In this document: positions 1 through 9,861 of the stretch, piece after piece | How positions within the stretch are numbered: the stretch's first letter is position 1 | How the letters are laid out: every line of letters starts with the position of its first letter | NCBI RefSeq assembly: GCF_002994615.1 | Contig: NZ_PVNK01000041.1 | Coordinates: forward strand, 1 to 34,498 | Direction of reading: 5' to 3' | DNA: 34,498 bases | Source: Enhygromyxa salina | GTDB taxonomy: Bacteria > Myxococcota_A > Polyangia > Nannocystales > Nannocystaceae | Program-made: the position numbers and the translations under genes | Notes under the pieces: model-generated | What the model was told of the DNA's origin: nothing | Seen by the model: only the letters and a program-made list of their open reading frames with translations | Databases searched by the model: none

Positions 1-270
1 TCTGGGGGGCCACGCGAGCCACTGCGTAGCGCATGAGAGCCCACCGAGCGGGCGAGTGAAACGAGCGCGCGACCGGCCGCGGAGCGGCCGTGCGTGGCAA
101 AGTGCAGGATGGCTGTGGGGGGCTAAAACAGAGCCCCCCTCTGGGGGGCCACGCGAGCCACTGCGTAGCGCATGAGAGCCCACCGAGCGGGCGAGTGAAA
201 CGAGCGCGCGACCGGCCGCGGAGCGGCCGTGCGTGGCAAAGTGCAGGATGGCTGTGGGGGGCTAAAACAG
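1..270. repeat. 139-bp tandem repeat, two copies
   Basis: Bases 1-131 recur at 140-270 with a period of 139 bp and look identical by eye. The right edge of the second copy covers the stop codon and last two codons of the VUT transporter gene, so the first copy carries a duplicated gene end with no gene body. Each unit contains the inverted repeat CGGCCGC-GGA-GCGGCCG. The unit junction at 133-149 forms GCCCCCC-TCT-GGGGGGC. The window starts exactly on the unit boundary, so more copies may lie to the left. No protein in it is credible. Confidence 0.9.
124..149 (-). terminator. candidate Rho-independent terminator at the repeat junction
   Basis: Read on the minus strand, a perfect 7-bp GC stem (GCCCCCC/GGGGGGC, AGA loop, 133-149) is followed by TCTGTTTTA. 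It lies about 110 bp downstream of the minus-strand membrane operon and could end its transcript. The T-run is short, and alternative pairing with the neighbouring C-run is possible. Confidence 0.4.
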
Positions 271-975
271 CCGCTCGGCGGTCTGCTGCGGGAAGCGGCG
301 CTTGAGCGCTCCGACGGCGAGGTAGAGCAGCGGGGTGTCGAGGGCCGCGAACGCCCACTTGAACAGGAGGCCGTCGAGGACCAGGCCCGGGACCTTGTCC
401 CAGGTGATGCCGCCGGCCTCGAACGCGGCGAGCAGGCCGAGCACGACGAAGGTGTCGACGACCTGCGAGGTGATCGTCGAGGCGTTGTTGCGCAGCCACA
501 GGTGCTTGCCCTTGGTCAGGCGCTTCCAGAAGTGGAACAGGCGGATGTCGATGAACTGGGCCGTCAGGTAGGCCATCATCGACGCGAACACGGCGATCTT
601 CGACAGGCCGAAGACCTCGTGGAAGCTCTCGTCGCCGATCCCAAACTCGGCGCTGCGGCTCAGATCCGCGAGCTCGACGAGCCCGGTCGTGAACACGCTC
701 GCGAGCAGCCCGGCGACCACGACCTGGTTGGCCCGACGGGCGCCGTAGATCTCCGAGAGGATGTCGGTGACCAGGAAGGTCAGGGGGTAGGCGATGATCC
801 CGACCGACTGGCGAAACACGTGGGTGCCGCCGCCGGGCAGGGGGATCTCGAGTATGAAAAATTTCTGGAAGATCAGGTTGCAGGCCACGAGCGAGGCGAT
901 GAACAGGCCGGCGAGGACCACGTAGGTCTGCTCGTAGGCGTCGCCGTCGAGGCGCGGGATCGGCCGCTCAGTCAC
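262..975 (-). CDS. yhhQ: VUT-family queuosine precursor transporter (YhhQ-like)
   Basis: A polytopic inner-membrane protein of 237 aa, the usual size for the VUT/DUF165 family, whose characterised members import queuosine precursors (preQ0/preQ1) for tRNA modification. Family signatures are visible: YPLTFLVTDILSEIYG near residues 63-78 and AQFIDIRLFHFWKRLTKGKH followed by LRNNASTITSQVVDT in the second half. The start is GTG at 975, which overlaps the end of the upstream flippase-like gene by 8 bp, so the two are probably translationally coupled. The stop codon lies inside the second copy of the 139-bp repeat. Substrate is inferred from the family; no queuosine biosynthesis gene is in the window. 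Confidence 0.88.
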   Translation of the reverse strand: MTERPIPRLDGDAYEQTYVVLAGLFIASLVACNLIFQKFFILEIPLPGGGTHVFRQSVGIIAYPLTFLVTDILSEIYGARRANQVVVAGLLASVFTTGLVELADLSRSAEFGIGDESFHEVFGLSKIAVFASMMAYLTAQFIDIRLFHFWKRLTKGKHLWLRNNASTITSQVVDTFVVLGLLAAFEAGGITWDKVPGLVLDGLLFKWAFAALDTPLLYLAVGALKRRFPQQTAERLF

Positions 976-1984
976 GGTCCGCCTCGCGCTTGGCCAGGGG
1001 CCAGCTGATCGCGCTGAGCAGACCGAAGTAAGCGATCACGCCGACGCGCTGGGCGAGCACGAACAGGCTGATCGACACGACGCTGAGCCCGATCCAGCCG
1101 AGCCCGCCGGCCCAGCCGGCCTCGATCACCCCGAGCCCCCCTGGCGTGAGCCCGAGGATGCTGGCGAGCTGGGCGAAGGGGGTCGCGGCGGTCATCTGCT
1201 CCCAGCTGACCTCGATGCCCACGGCCCGGGCGATGCCCCAGAACTGGATGACCACGGTCGCAAAGCGCAGGACGCTGTAGGTCGCGACCTTGGCCGCGAG
1301 CTTGGTGTTGACGATCGGCGCCGACGCGAAGCTCGACTCGGCCTCGACGAGCTGCTCGCGCCGCCGCTTGCCGACGCGCAGCCGGATCCAAAGATAGAGG
1401 CGCAGGGCCACGCGGACGGCGGGACCGAGGAGCGGGATCGCCAGGGCCATGAACACCAGACAAAACAAGGCCAGGCTGAGGGTCGCGCCGACCGGCAGCC
1501 AGGCGTCGCGGACCGCCAGCGCCCAGACCAGCAGCAGGATCGGCAAGACCGCGTCGAAGGTCCGCTCGAGCACGACCTGCATGGCCGCGTGTCCGATCCC
1601 GCGCTCGCTCCCGGCCGAGCGCAGGGCGGCCCCTCGACCGACGAGATCCATCGCGACCGTCGAGGTGAACTGCCCGAGCAAGCGGGTGACGACGAGGCCG
1701 TAGAAGTAGGCCGCGAAGGGCAGCTTGGTCCCGCCCATGACCTCGGCCAGGAGCCGCCAGCGCGCGGCGGTCACGAAGCTCGCGGCCGTGGTCCCGGCCA
1801 GGCCGACGAGGGCCCAGCCGACGTCGAGGTCGACGCTCGCGAGCAGCTCGTTCCAGTCGGGCGCGAGCCAGCGCAGGACAATCGCAAACAGGGCCAGGCC
1901 GGCGACGAAGCGCAGCGCCGACTTGAGCCTGTTGCGGCCCGGCGACTCGGCGGCCTCGATCTGCTCGTCGATGCTGGTGGTCAT
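968..1984 (-). CDS. UPF0104 / LPG synthase TM-region-like membrane protein (copy 2)
   Basis: A 338-aa integral membrane protein of the UPF0104 (lysylphosphatidylglycerol synthase transmembrane region, flippase-like) family. It has a short charged N-terminus, then many hydrophobic segments. The C-terminal part contains the family-typical glycine-rich stretch LGLTPGGLGVIEAGWAGGLG. There is no cytoplasmic aminoacyl-transfer domain, so it is not a complete MprF. Members act in lipid or glycolipid translocation, but many are uncharacterised. It starts 9 bp after the related gene upstream and overlaps the yhhQ start downstream, forming a three-gene operon. No clear Shine-Dalgarno is seen at its ATG. 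Confidence 0.75.
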   Translation of the reverse strand: MTTSIDEQIEAAESPGRNRLKSALRFVAGLALFAIVLRWLAPDWNELLASVDLDVGWALVGLAGTTAASFVTAARWRLLAEVMGGTKLPFAAYFYGLVVTRLLGQFTSTVAMDLVGRGAALRSAGSERGIGHAAMQVVLERTFDAVLPILLLVWALAVRDAWLPVGATLSLALFCLVFMALAIPLLGPAVRVALRLYLWIRLRVGKRRREQLVEAESSFASAPIVNTKLAAKVATYSVLRFATVVIQFWGIARAVGIEVSWEQMTAATPFAQLASILGLTPGGLGVIEAGWAGGLGWIGLSVVSISLFVLAQRVGVIAYFGLLSAISWPLAKREADRD

Positions 1985-1993
1985 GGGCGAGGC

Positions 1994-3055
1994 CTAGCTC
2001 GGGTCGGGCCGGGGCTGTGCGGCCCGCGAGCCCGTCAGCGTAGCTCGCCAGTCGAGCGCGAGCATGCGCTGGGCGATGATACCGAGGACCAGGCCCATGC
2101 TCAGCTGGGTGACGAACATCCAGAAGATGAACACGCTGCCCTGATCGTGGACCACGGCCTCGCTCACGAACATGCTCAAGCCGAGGATCATGCCGTAGTG
2201 GAAGATGCCGAACTGGGCCGGGCCGCCCGGGATCAGCAGCGAGATGCCGAGCACCGACATCATCGCGAGCGCGGCCGGGAACGAGATGTCGAGGCCGCAG
2301 CCGCGCGCGAGCAGCCAGGTCCCGACCGCGTTTGAGGCCCAGTAGGCCACGGTCCCGAGCAGGAATTTGAGCAGCGGCCCGATCGAGGGCAGGGCGGCCA
2401 GGCCCTCGGCGACGCCGCGGGCGAGGGCCTCGAGCTTCTCGGCCAGGGGCGGGATCAGGCGCCCGAGGGTCGCCTTGACCAGGCGCCCGACGGTGCCCGG
2501 CGACAAGGCCATCGCGACCAGCACCGCGAGCACGCCGAACAGACCCCCGCTCGCGAGCAGCCCGAGCGAGCGGAGGCGCTCGACGGCGACCGCCTGCTCA
2601 CCGTGGACCTCCGGCAGCATCGGCAGCGCGACGAAGAACAGCGCGCACACGAACAGGCCATCGACGACGCGCTCGATCGCAACCGTCCCCAGCGCCTGGC
2701 CGACGCCGATCTCGGTCTTCTGAGCCAGGAACAGGGGCCGGGCGAACTCGCCGAGGCGCAGGGGCAAGACCATGATCCACATGGTCCCGGCCATCGACAC
2801 GGGCAGGGTCGTCCGGAGCTCGACCTCACCGAGGGGCGCGACGAGGTAGTGCCAGCGCCCGGCCCGAAACACGAAGTAGGCGATCAGCGTGGCGAGGTAG
2901 CTCGGCAAGACCCACGCCGGGACCCAGGGATCGGCGGGGATCAGCTGGATCTTGCGAAACAGCGCGAAGCAAAACCCGGCAGCAATAACCAACGAAAGCG
3001 ACAGACGAAGCCACCACTGTCGTCGGGCGCTTCGTCTGTCCTCGGTCCCCGTCAT
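1994..3055 (-). CDS. UPF0104 / LPG synthase TM-region-like membrane protein (copy 1)
   Basis: A 353-aa polytopic membrane protein of the same family as the next gene in the operon. Family landmarks are PLRLGEFARPLFLA (about residue 98), AIERVVDGLF (about residue 125) and the C-terminal PGGPAQFGIFHYGM motif. Two neighbouring paralogues could be a heteromeric lipid transporter or a simple tandem duplication that has diverged; identity between them is low by eye. The ATG at 3055 is preceded on the minus strand by GATTAC ending 5 nt upstream, a possible -10 for a near-leaderless transcript. Substrate unknown. Confidence 0.75.
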   Translation of the reverse strand: MTGTEDRRSARRQWWLRLSLSLVIAAGFCFALFRKIQLIPADPWVPAWVLPSYLATLIAYFVFRAGRWHYLVAPLGEVELRTTLPVSMAGTMWIMVLPLRLGEFARPLFLAQKTEIGVGQALGTVAIERVVDGLFVCALFFVALPMLPEVHGEQAVAVERLRSLGLLASGGLFGVLAVLVAMALSPGTVGRLVKATLGRLIPPLAEKLEALARGVAEGLAALPSIGPLLKFLLGTVAYWASNAVGTWLLARGCGLDISFPAALAMMSVLGISLLIPGGPAQFGIFHYGMILGLSMFVSEAVVHDQGSVFIFWMFVTQLSMGLVLGIIAQRMLALDWRATLTGSRAAQPRPDPS

Positions 3056-3118
3056 CGCTGGTAATCCCGGTCATCTTACTCGTACGCCCGCGGGGACAGG
3101 GCGGACCGGGCCAACGAA

Positions 3119-3514
<396 letters not shown>

Positions 3515-3605
3515 TCACGCATCCGGCAGTCTACCCGTGAGGTCGTGGCCGTCAAGCCACCGATCCCTCACCCGGCGCCGAGCCCGGGTGCGCTTTTGCG
3601 CCGAG

Positions 3606-4025
3606 TTAGCGCAGCAGCGCGAGCACTTGCGCGGCGATGTCATCGAAGTCTCGCATTGCGCGCGCGATGTTGGCTCGGCGGCTGAGGACCATCGTCATCA
3701 GGTACTCCTCCCACAGGACCTTGCTGATGAGCACGCTCTCGCCGGCCTCGATCACGAGCTGCGCGCGGCCGAGGCCAAAGATGATCGTGGAGATGTTCAT
3801 CCGCGTCATCGCTTGTCCGATCTGGGCGCCCGCGATCGAGATGTCGAGCGCCGAGATCTCGGCCGGCCGATAGGCGGTGTCGATCGTGTCGTCGACCCCG
3901 TCGGACAGCACGACCCCGCAGCCGCCCGGCGTGAGCTCGAGCAAGTCGCCGAGCAGGTCGCCAAACTCGCTCACGCCGCGGTCGATCTCGTCGATCCCGT
4001 CGGCAGAATCGTGCTCGCTCGCCAT
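3606..4025 (-). CDS. roadblock/LC7-like (MglB-type fold) protein
   Basis: A 139-aa soluble protein with the alternating pattern of a roadblock/LC7 domain: an N-terminal helix, GCGVVLSDGVDDTIDTAY (hairpin), a helix with ALDISIAGAQIGQAMTRM, then two strands, IIFGLGRAQLVIEAGE and SVLISKVLW, and a final helix. Roadblock proteins dimerise and commonly regulate small GTPases; in myxobacteria MglB is the GAP for the polarity GTPase MglA. No GTPase gene is in the window, so the partner is unknown. It starts 3 bp after the PpiC-like lipoprotein gene and is the last gene of the envelope operon. The assignment rests on pattern, not on a diagnostic motif. Confidence 0.5.
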   Translation of the reverse strand: MASEHDSADGIDEIDRGVSEFGDLLGDLLELTPGGCGVVLSDGVDDTIDTAYRPAEISALDISIAGAQIGQAMTRMNISTIIFGLGRAQLVIEAGESVLISKVLWEEYLMTMVLSRRANIARAMRDFDDIAAQVLALLR

Positions 4026-4028
4026 CGC

Positions 4029-5078
4029 TCAGGGCCCCCGCTCGAGCTCGGGTGAGAGGCGCACGACCCGGCGATCCCGCGCCTTGGCCAGCGCCTGTTG
4101 GAGTTGTTCGATCTGCCAGGCCGACTCGAGCTCCTCGCGGAGCTGGGCCTCGCGGGCGGCGAGCAGCTCGTCCGCGGGCATCGACTCGTCGGCGAGCAGG
4201 GCGGGCTCGATCTTGCTGACGATCACGAGGTGGAGCCCGAACTGGCTGGGGAAGGGGCCGACGACGCCGGGCTCGGGCCGCGCCGTGACGGCCTCGACCC
4301 AGGCGGGGTCGAAGCTCTCGGCCTCGCTCGGCGCGAAGGCGAAGCGCTCGAAGCGGAGGGTCACGGCCCCGGCCGGAGTCTCGAAGCTGCGCTGCGAGGT
4401 CCCGACGATGCGCCCGAGCACCGAGCAGCTCTCGTCGGCGACGAGGTCGGGCTCGAGCAGCTCGACGCGGGCGACGAGCGGGGAGAAGGCCTCGCCGGCC
4501 GCGGCGCGCCAGGCCAGGGCTGCGGCCTCGTCGGTCTCGAGCTGCGGCGGCTTGACGTTGCGGCCCTCGGACTGCTCGGCCGGGACGACCAGGGCCTGAC
4601 ACACGAACCACAGCTCGGGGTGGAACAGCCGCCGGGTCATGGCCGGGTCCGCCATGTTCTGATCGACGATCTTTTGGGGGATGTCGGCGGCGCGGTGGCT
4701 GGGCTCGAACACCTCGTCGAGCCACAGCCGGGCGATCGCGGCGCGCTCGAGCTGCTCGCGCCGGGCGGGGTCGAGGTCGTCGGGGTGCTCGGGGGGCTGG
4801 TCGCGGGCGGCGAGCTCGGCTCGGCGCGCGGCGACGAGGCGCAAGGTCGCGAGGGCGCGCTCGCGGGCGTCGTCCTCGCCGACGCCCTCGCGCGCGGCGA
4901 TCAGCTCGACCACGCTGCGCTCGAGCTCGAGCTCCTGGCCCTCGCCAGCGACGCGCGCGACCACGTCGCGCTCGCGCTCGCGCTCGTCCCCGCAGCCGAG
5001 CCCGAGCAGCCCGAGGGCCACGAGGGCCGAGAGCAGCGGGCGCCCCCGGCGGCCCGCACGATCGAGCTCAAAACGCAA
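4029..5078 (-). CDS. PpiC/parvulin-like peptidylprolyl isomerase lipoprotein
   Basis: A 349-aa predicted lipoprotein, assuming the TTG at 5078, which overlaps the end of the DUF3570 gene by 11 bp and places an Arg-rich n-region, a hydrophobic stretch and lipobox LGLGC (Cys29) correctly. The open frame extends further upstream, but that would run deep into the neighbouring gene. The mature part is helical and Glu/Ala-rich (SurA/PrsA-like). It is followed by a divergent parvulin-like domain ending in VVGPFPSQFGLHLVIVSKIEP, matching the usual GPV..FGYHII ending. It probably helps fold or insert envelope proteins, perhaps the adjacent DUF3570 barrel. The catalytic core is poorly conserved by eye. 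Confidence 0.62.
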   Translation of the reverse strand: MRFELDRAGRRGRPLLSALVALGLLGLGCGDERERERDVVARVAGEGQELELERSVVELIAAREGVGEDDARERALATLRLVAARRAELAARDQPPEHPDDLDPARREQLERAAIARLWLDEVFEPSHRAADIPQKIVDQNMADPAMTRRLFHPELWFVCQALVVPAEQSEGRNVKPPQLETDEAAALAWRAAAGEAFSPLVARVELLEPDLVADESCSVLGRIVGTSQRSFETPAGAVTLRFERFAFAPSEAESFDPAWVEAVTARPEPGVVGPFPSQFGLHLVIVSKIEPALLADESMPADELLAAREAQLREELESAWQIEQLQQALAKARDRRVVRLSPELERGP

Positions 5079-6318
5079 CGGAGAAGGCCAGGTTGCCGAT
5101 GCGCTGGTCGCCGTAGCGCGTCGAGCGAACCGGTCCGTAGCCGAAGTCCTGATCGCTGCACGTGGCCGAGAGATCGTCGCAGCGGACGAACACATGGTTG
5201 TAGTTGGCCTGGATCCACGCACCGTCGAGCCATCCTAACCCCTGGAATTTTGCGATGCCATCGAGGTGCCAGGTCAGCTTCAGGCCGACCGTGTGCGAGC
5301 GAAAGTCGTCGAGCTTGGGATCGTCGCTGCGCCAGGGGTAGTCGGCGGCCCAGACCCCATCGTCGCGCCAGAAGGTGGCCTCGGACTGGGTGTAGAAGCG
5401 GTAGCGCAGGCGCAGCGCGAGGTTGCGGTGGGGGCGAAAGTGCACGCGCATGTCGGCGGCGTGGCCGACCACGCCCCAGTCGTCGGCGTAGAAGCGGTAG
5501 TGAGGCTCGACGAACATCTTGGCCCCGGGCACCGCGGCCCGCAGCCACAGCGAAGGCGCGAGCCGTCGCCGGACCCACGGGTGGATCTCGGGGTCGCCGT
5601 TGCGGGCCCGGCGATAGGGGTTGTCCTGGGGCCCCTCGGCGTACTTGCCCTCGACGGTGACGCCGGCGAGGACCTGCTTGTGGAGCACGTGGCTGTAGCC
5701 GAGGTTGAGGTAGTGGACCTGCAAGAGGTTGGTGTCGCGGCTCGAGGTCCACGGGCTGCGCGCGCCGATGTTGTTGGTGATCCGGTAGACCTGGTCGAAG
5801 CTGGCCGAGTAGCTCAGCGAGACGGTCGCGGTCCGCTGCAAGAGCTCGCGGGCGACCGAGACGCCGAAGCTGTTGGCCGTGTAGTCGGTCTCGGTCGAAT
5901 AGAGGTAGTAGGCGGACGCGGACCAGTCGTCGATCTTGGTCGTCGCGCGCAGCGTGGCCTCGTGGCGCATCTCGGTGAACACCTTGTCGCCGCCGAGGGC
6001 CAGGGCGCCCGCGGCGATCGAGGCCGAGGAGATGACGTCGAGCAGGTACTCGGTCTCGAGCGCGAAGCGCTCGTCGGGCAGCTCCTTGCGGAAGGTGACG
6101 AGGGGCTGGAGGACCCGGGTCGAGGTCTCGCGGTGGTAGTTGCCCCGGACGGTGACGCGATCTTCGGCCCGCGCGCTGCCGGTCGTGAGCGGCATGCTCG
6201 CCGCGAGGACCAGCAACACGAGCAGCGCCGGGACGCGGCGGCACAGCGCGCGGATCTGGCCGGGGAGGGGACGGGCCGCGGGCGGGACCGGATCCTGAAG
6301 ACGGGCGTGCGCAGCCAT
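5068..6318 (-). CDS. DUF3570 outer-membrane beta-barrel protein
   Basis: A 416-aa exported protein. The ATG at 6318, 13 bp after the DUF4266 gene, gives a long Arg-containing n-region, a hydrophobic core (LLVLLVLAASM) and a cleavage region SARA-ED. The mature part is rich in aromatic alternating strands and ends in ...NLAFSVAF, a terminal Phe typical of outer-membrane barrels. DUF3570 hallmarks are EDRVTVRGNYHRE at the mature start, LDVISSASI, HYRFYADDWG and YRFYTQSEATFW. The family nearly always travels with DUF4266 and often with an ApbE flavin transferase, but no ApbE is seen here. Function of the family is unknown. Confidence 0.82.
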   Translation of the reverse strand: MAAHARLQDPVPPAARPLPGQIRALCRRVPALLVLLVLAASMPLTTGSARAEDRVTVRGNYHRETSTRVLQPLVTFRKELPDERFALETEYLLDVISSASIAAGALALGGDKVFTEMRHEATLRATTKIDDWSASAYYLYSTETDYTANSFGVSVARELLQRTATVSLSYSASFDQVYRITNNIGARSPWTSSRDTNLLQVHYLNLGYSHVLHKQVLAGVTVEGKYAEGPQDNPYRRARNGDPEIHPWVRRRLAPSLWLRAAVPGAKMFVEPHYRFYADDWGVVGHAADMRVHFRPHRNLALRLRYRFYTQSEATFWRDDGVWAADYPWRSDDPKLDDFRSHTVGLKLTWHLDGIAKFQGLGWLDGAWIQANYNHVFVRCDDLSATCSDQDFGYGPVRSTRYGDQRIGNLAFSVAF

Positions 6319-6331
6319 GCTCGTGCGTGAC

Positions 6332-6553
6332 TCAGCCGCAGCCGCAGCCGCCGCCCGCGCCGCCGTGGCCGCCAAAGCCACCCTCGCGGGCCGACTCGAT
6401 GTGGCTGTAGAAGGTCTCTTCGAGGGCGTCGCCGGCCGGGTTCATCTCGGGCTGCGCGAGGTGCTGGCGCTCGTGGGCTTGGACCGTGACGCACGCGCTG
6501 CTCGCCAGCGCGACGGCGAGCACGACGGCGGCCCGAGGCAGGTAGCTGGCCAT
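6332..6553 (-). CDS. DUF4266 small lipoprotein
   Basis: A 73-aa predicted lipoprotein. The ATG at 6553 gives a signal peptide with lipobox SSAC (Cys21). The mature protein has VQAHERQHLAQPEM, then an acidic helix and SAREGGFGGHGGAGGGCGCG at the C-terminus. The WERE.LA..M-like start and Gly/Cys-rich GGGCGCG end are the DUF4266 signature. The conserved Cys pair suggests a metal, cofactor or redox role, but this is unproven. It is the first gene of a minus-strand operon with DUF3570, PpiC-like and roadblock-like genes. An AT-rich palindrome lies 46 bp upstream. Confidence 0.82.
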   Translation of the reverse strand: MASYLPRAAVVLAVALASSACVTVQAHERQHLAQPEMNPAGDALEETFYSHIESAREGGFGGHGGAGGGCGCG

Positions 6554-6598
6554 CCACGCGAGCCTGCCCGACCAACGCACTGCCCTGCAAGCGCCGGT

Positions 6599-6608
6599 CA
6601 AATATTTG
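6599..6608. promoter_or_regulatory. AT-rich palindrome between divergent genes
   Basis: CAAATATTTG is a perfect 10-bp palindrome in the 136-bp divergent gap between the DUF4266 operon and cmk. It stands out strongly against the GC-rich background. On the minus strand it reads into TTGACC. It could be an operator or the melting region of the DUF4266 promoter. Confidence 0.35.
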
Positions 6609-6652
6609 CGGGCGGCGTCCGCGGGCGCCGAAGAGATCGCGCGAGCGCCGGG

Positions 6653-6682
6653 TTCGCGTCGGCGCCGAGGTCTCGTTATCCT
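6653..6682 (+). promoter_or_regulatory. candidate cmk promoter, near-leaderless
   Basis: TATCCT at 6677-6682 ends 7 nt before the cmk ATG, placing the predicted transcription start at or next to the start codon. TTCGCG (6653-6658) with an 18-bp spacer is a weak -35. There is no Shine-Dalgarno upstream of the ATG. Confidence 0.4.
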
Positions 6683-6689
6683 CCCGCGG

Positions 6690-7400
6690 ATGCCGGGTCC
6701 GCTGATCGTCATCGATGGCCCGGCTGGGGCCGGTAAGAGCACGGTCGCGCGCACGGTCGCCGAGGCGATCGGGGCCGCGCTGCTGGACACGGGCGCGATC
6801 TATCGCGGCCTCGCGTACCTCGCCCGTGAACGCGGCGTCGACTGGGATGACGAGCCCGGCCTGGCGGCCATCGCTGCGACCCTCCGTATCGAGTTTCAGC
6901 CGGCCGCGGAGCCCGGCGCGCCCCAGCGCGTGTTGATCTCTTCGGATGAGCCCGGCGCCGAGACCCTCGACGTGACGAGCTCGATCCGGACCCCAGACAT
7001 CTCCGACGGGGCGTCGCGAGTCTCGCGGCATCAGGCGGTCCGGGCCGCGCTCCTCGACATCCAGCGCGCCATCGCCGCGACCTCGGTCGAGTCCGGACAC
7101 GGCTGCGTGGCCGAGGGCCGGGACATGGGCACGGTCGTGTTCCCGGACGCCCGGCACAAGTTTTTCCTCACGGCCTCGGCCGCGGCTCGGGCTGGCCGCC
7201 GCCACAAGGAGCTCGTCGCGCGCGGCCAGGCGCCGAGCCGGACCCAGGTCGAAGTCGAGATGGCCCGGCGGGACCAGCGGGATTCCTCACGCGCGACCGC
7301 GCCGCTGCAGCAGGCCAAGGACGCGGCGCTCATCGACTCGAGCGAGCTCGACGTCGCCGCCGTGGTCAGCCGAATCCTGGCGGCTGTGGACCCTGCTTGA
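6690..7400 (+). CDS. cmk: cytidylate kinase
   Basis: A 236-aa cytoplasmic kinase that phosphorylates CMP/dCMP with ATP. The P-loop GPAGAGKST is at residues 10-18. The CMP-binding region follows as DTGAIYRGLAYLARE, the conserved EGRDMGTVVFPDA lies near residue 142, and the lid region RDQRDSSRATAPLQQAKDA is near residue 195. Length is normal for the family. The ATG at 6690 is chosen because the P-loop strand begins directly after it; open frame further upstream has no family match. cmk followed by rpsA is a widely conserved order in proteobacteria. Confidence 0.95.
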   Translation: MPGPLIVIDGPAGAGKSTVARTVAEAIGAALLDTGAIYRGLAYLARERGVDWDDEPGLAAIAATLRIEFQPAAEPGAPQRVLISSDEPGAETLDVTSSIRTPDISDGASRVSRHQAVRAALLDIQRAIAATSVESGHGCVAEGRDMGTVVFPDARHKFFLTASAAARAGRRHKELVARGQAPSRTQVEVEMARRDQRDSSRATAPLQQAKDAALIDSSELDVAAVVSRILAAVDPA

Positions 7401-7425
7401 CCATTCGGACCAAAGTCCCTAGCTT
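7397..7425 (+). promoter_or_regulatory. candidate rpsA promoter
   Basis: TTGACC (7397-7402) is separated by exactly 17 bp from TAGCTT (7420-7425). The -35 matches the sigma-70 consensus in five of six positions and overlaps the cmk stop codon. It predicts a leader of about 95 nt for rpsA. Confidence 0.45.
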
Positions 7426-7448
7426 CGCGTCCCGCTCTCGACCGTAGC

Positions 7449-7482
7449 CCAGATCTGACGAGCTCAGGCCCGACGGATCTGG
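7449..7482 (+). promoter_or_regulatory. stem-loop in the rpsA leader
   Basis: CCAGATC (7449-7455) pairs perfectly with GATCTGG (7476-7482) around a 20-nt loop, about 45 nt before the rpsA start. Because S1 represses its own translation through leader structure in E. coli, this is a candidate autoregulatory element. The stem is short. Confidence 0.35.
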
Positions 7483-7526
7483 ATCGCATCGGCGAGGGAC
7501 GCCAAGAGAGGAACCCCCCCAACCCC

Positions 7527-9233
<1,707 letters not shown>

Positions 9234-9276
9234 CTCTTCTTGCCCCGCGCCCTCCCCCCCGGGGGGGCTGCCTTTG

Positions 9277-9315
9277 AACCAGGCCCGACGGCGACGCCGC
9301 GGGCCTGGTTTTTTT
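9277..9315 (+). terminator. Rho-independent terminator of cmk-rpsA
   Basis: AACCAGGCCC (9277-9286) pairs perfectly with GGGCCTGGTT (9301-9310), and the stem runs directly into more T (9309-9315 are all T). The 14-nt loop contains its own GGC-GAC-GCC mini-stem. This is the clearest intrinsic terminator in the window. Confidence 0.92.
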
Positions 9316-9331
9316 GTGGTTCACGCCCAGC

Positions 9332-9360
9332 TTGCCAGCTCGGGCCGGGCCGGGTATCCC
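9332..9360 (+). promoter_or_regulatory. ribH promoter, predicted leaderless
   Basis: TTGCCA (9332-9337), a 17-bp spacer and TATCCC (9355-9360) lie between the rpsA terminator and ribH. The -35 matches five of six consensus positions. Six bases separate the -10 from the ATG at 9367, so transcription should begin at the start codon. Confidence 0.5.
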
Positions 9361-9366
9361 CCTCAA

Positions 9367-9858
9367 ATGCAGCGCCCATCGTCCGAGGTCGTGGTCGTGG
9401 AGGGCTCGCTCGACGCCGCCGGGCTGCGCTTTGCGGTCCTCGTCGCGCGCTTCAACGCGATCGTCACCGAGCCGCTGCTCGACGGGGCCGTCGACGCGCT
9501 GCTGCGCAGCGGCGCGAAAGCGAGCGAGGTCGTCGTGTTTCGGACCCCGGGCAGCTACGAGCTGCCGATGGTCGCCGACAAGGTGCTCTCGACGGGCAAA
9601 TTCGACGCCGTCATCGCGCTCGGCTGCCTGATCCGCGGCGACACCATTCACTTCGATCTGATCGCGTCCGAGGCGGCCAAGGGCCTGGCCGCGGCGGGCG
9701 AGCGGCACAAGCGGCCGGTCACCTTCGGAGTCCTGACCACCGACACGCTCGAGCAGGCGATCCACCGCGCGGGCGCCAAAGCCGGCAACAAGGGCGCCGA
9801 GGCGGCGATGGCCGCGATCGAGCAGGCCCGGCTCTACGCCGCGATCGAGCAGCTCTGA
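9367..9858 (+). CDS. ribH: 6,7-dimethyl-8-ribityllumazine synthase
   Basis: A 163-aa enzyme of riboflavin synthesis that condenses the ribitylamino-pyrimidinedione with 3,4-dihydroxy-2-butanone 4-phosphate. Family motifs are ARFNAIVTEPLLDGAVDAL (substrate site, about residue 28), RTPGSYELPMVADKVL, ALGCLIRGDTIHFDLIASEAAKGL (with the catalytic His) and FGVLTTDTLEQAIHRAG, plus GNKGAEAAMAAIEQARL near the end. It normally assembles into pentamers or 60-mers. The ATG at 9367 fits the family start and the leaderless promoter. nusB starts 3 bp after its stop, a common pairing. Confidence 0.97.
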   Translation: MQRPSSEVVVVEGSLDAAGLRFAVLVARFNAIVTEPLLDGAVDALLRSGAKASEVVVFRTPGSYELPMVADKVLSTGKFDAVIALGCLIRGDTIHFDLIASEAAKGLAAAGERHKRPVTFGVLTTDTLEQAIHRAGAKAGNKGAEAAMAAIEQARLYAAIEQL

Positions 9859-9861
9859 GCC

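Noticed and set aside
90..1008. Two plus-strand frames starting MRGKVQDGCGGLKQ in the 139-bp repeat
   Set aside because: The identical starts come from the repeat itself; the longer frame runs antisense to yhhQ.
3592..3603. GCGC-AAAA-GCGC stem after the roadblock-like gene as a terminator
   Set aside because: The stem is only 4 bp and has no T-run on the minus strand.
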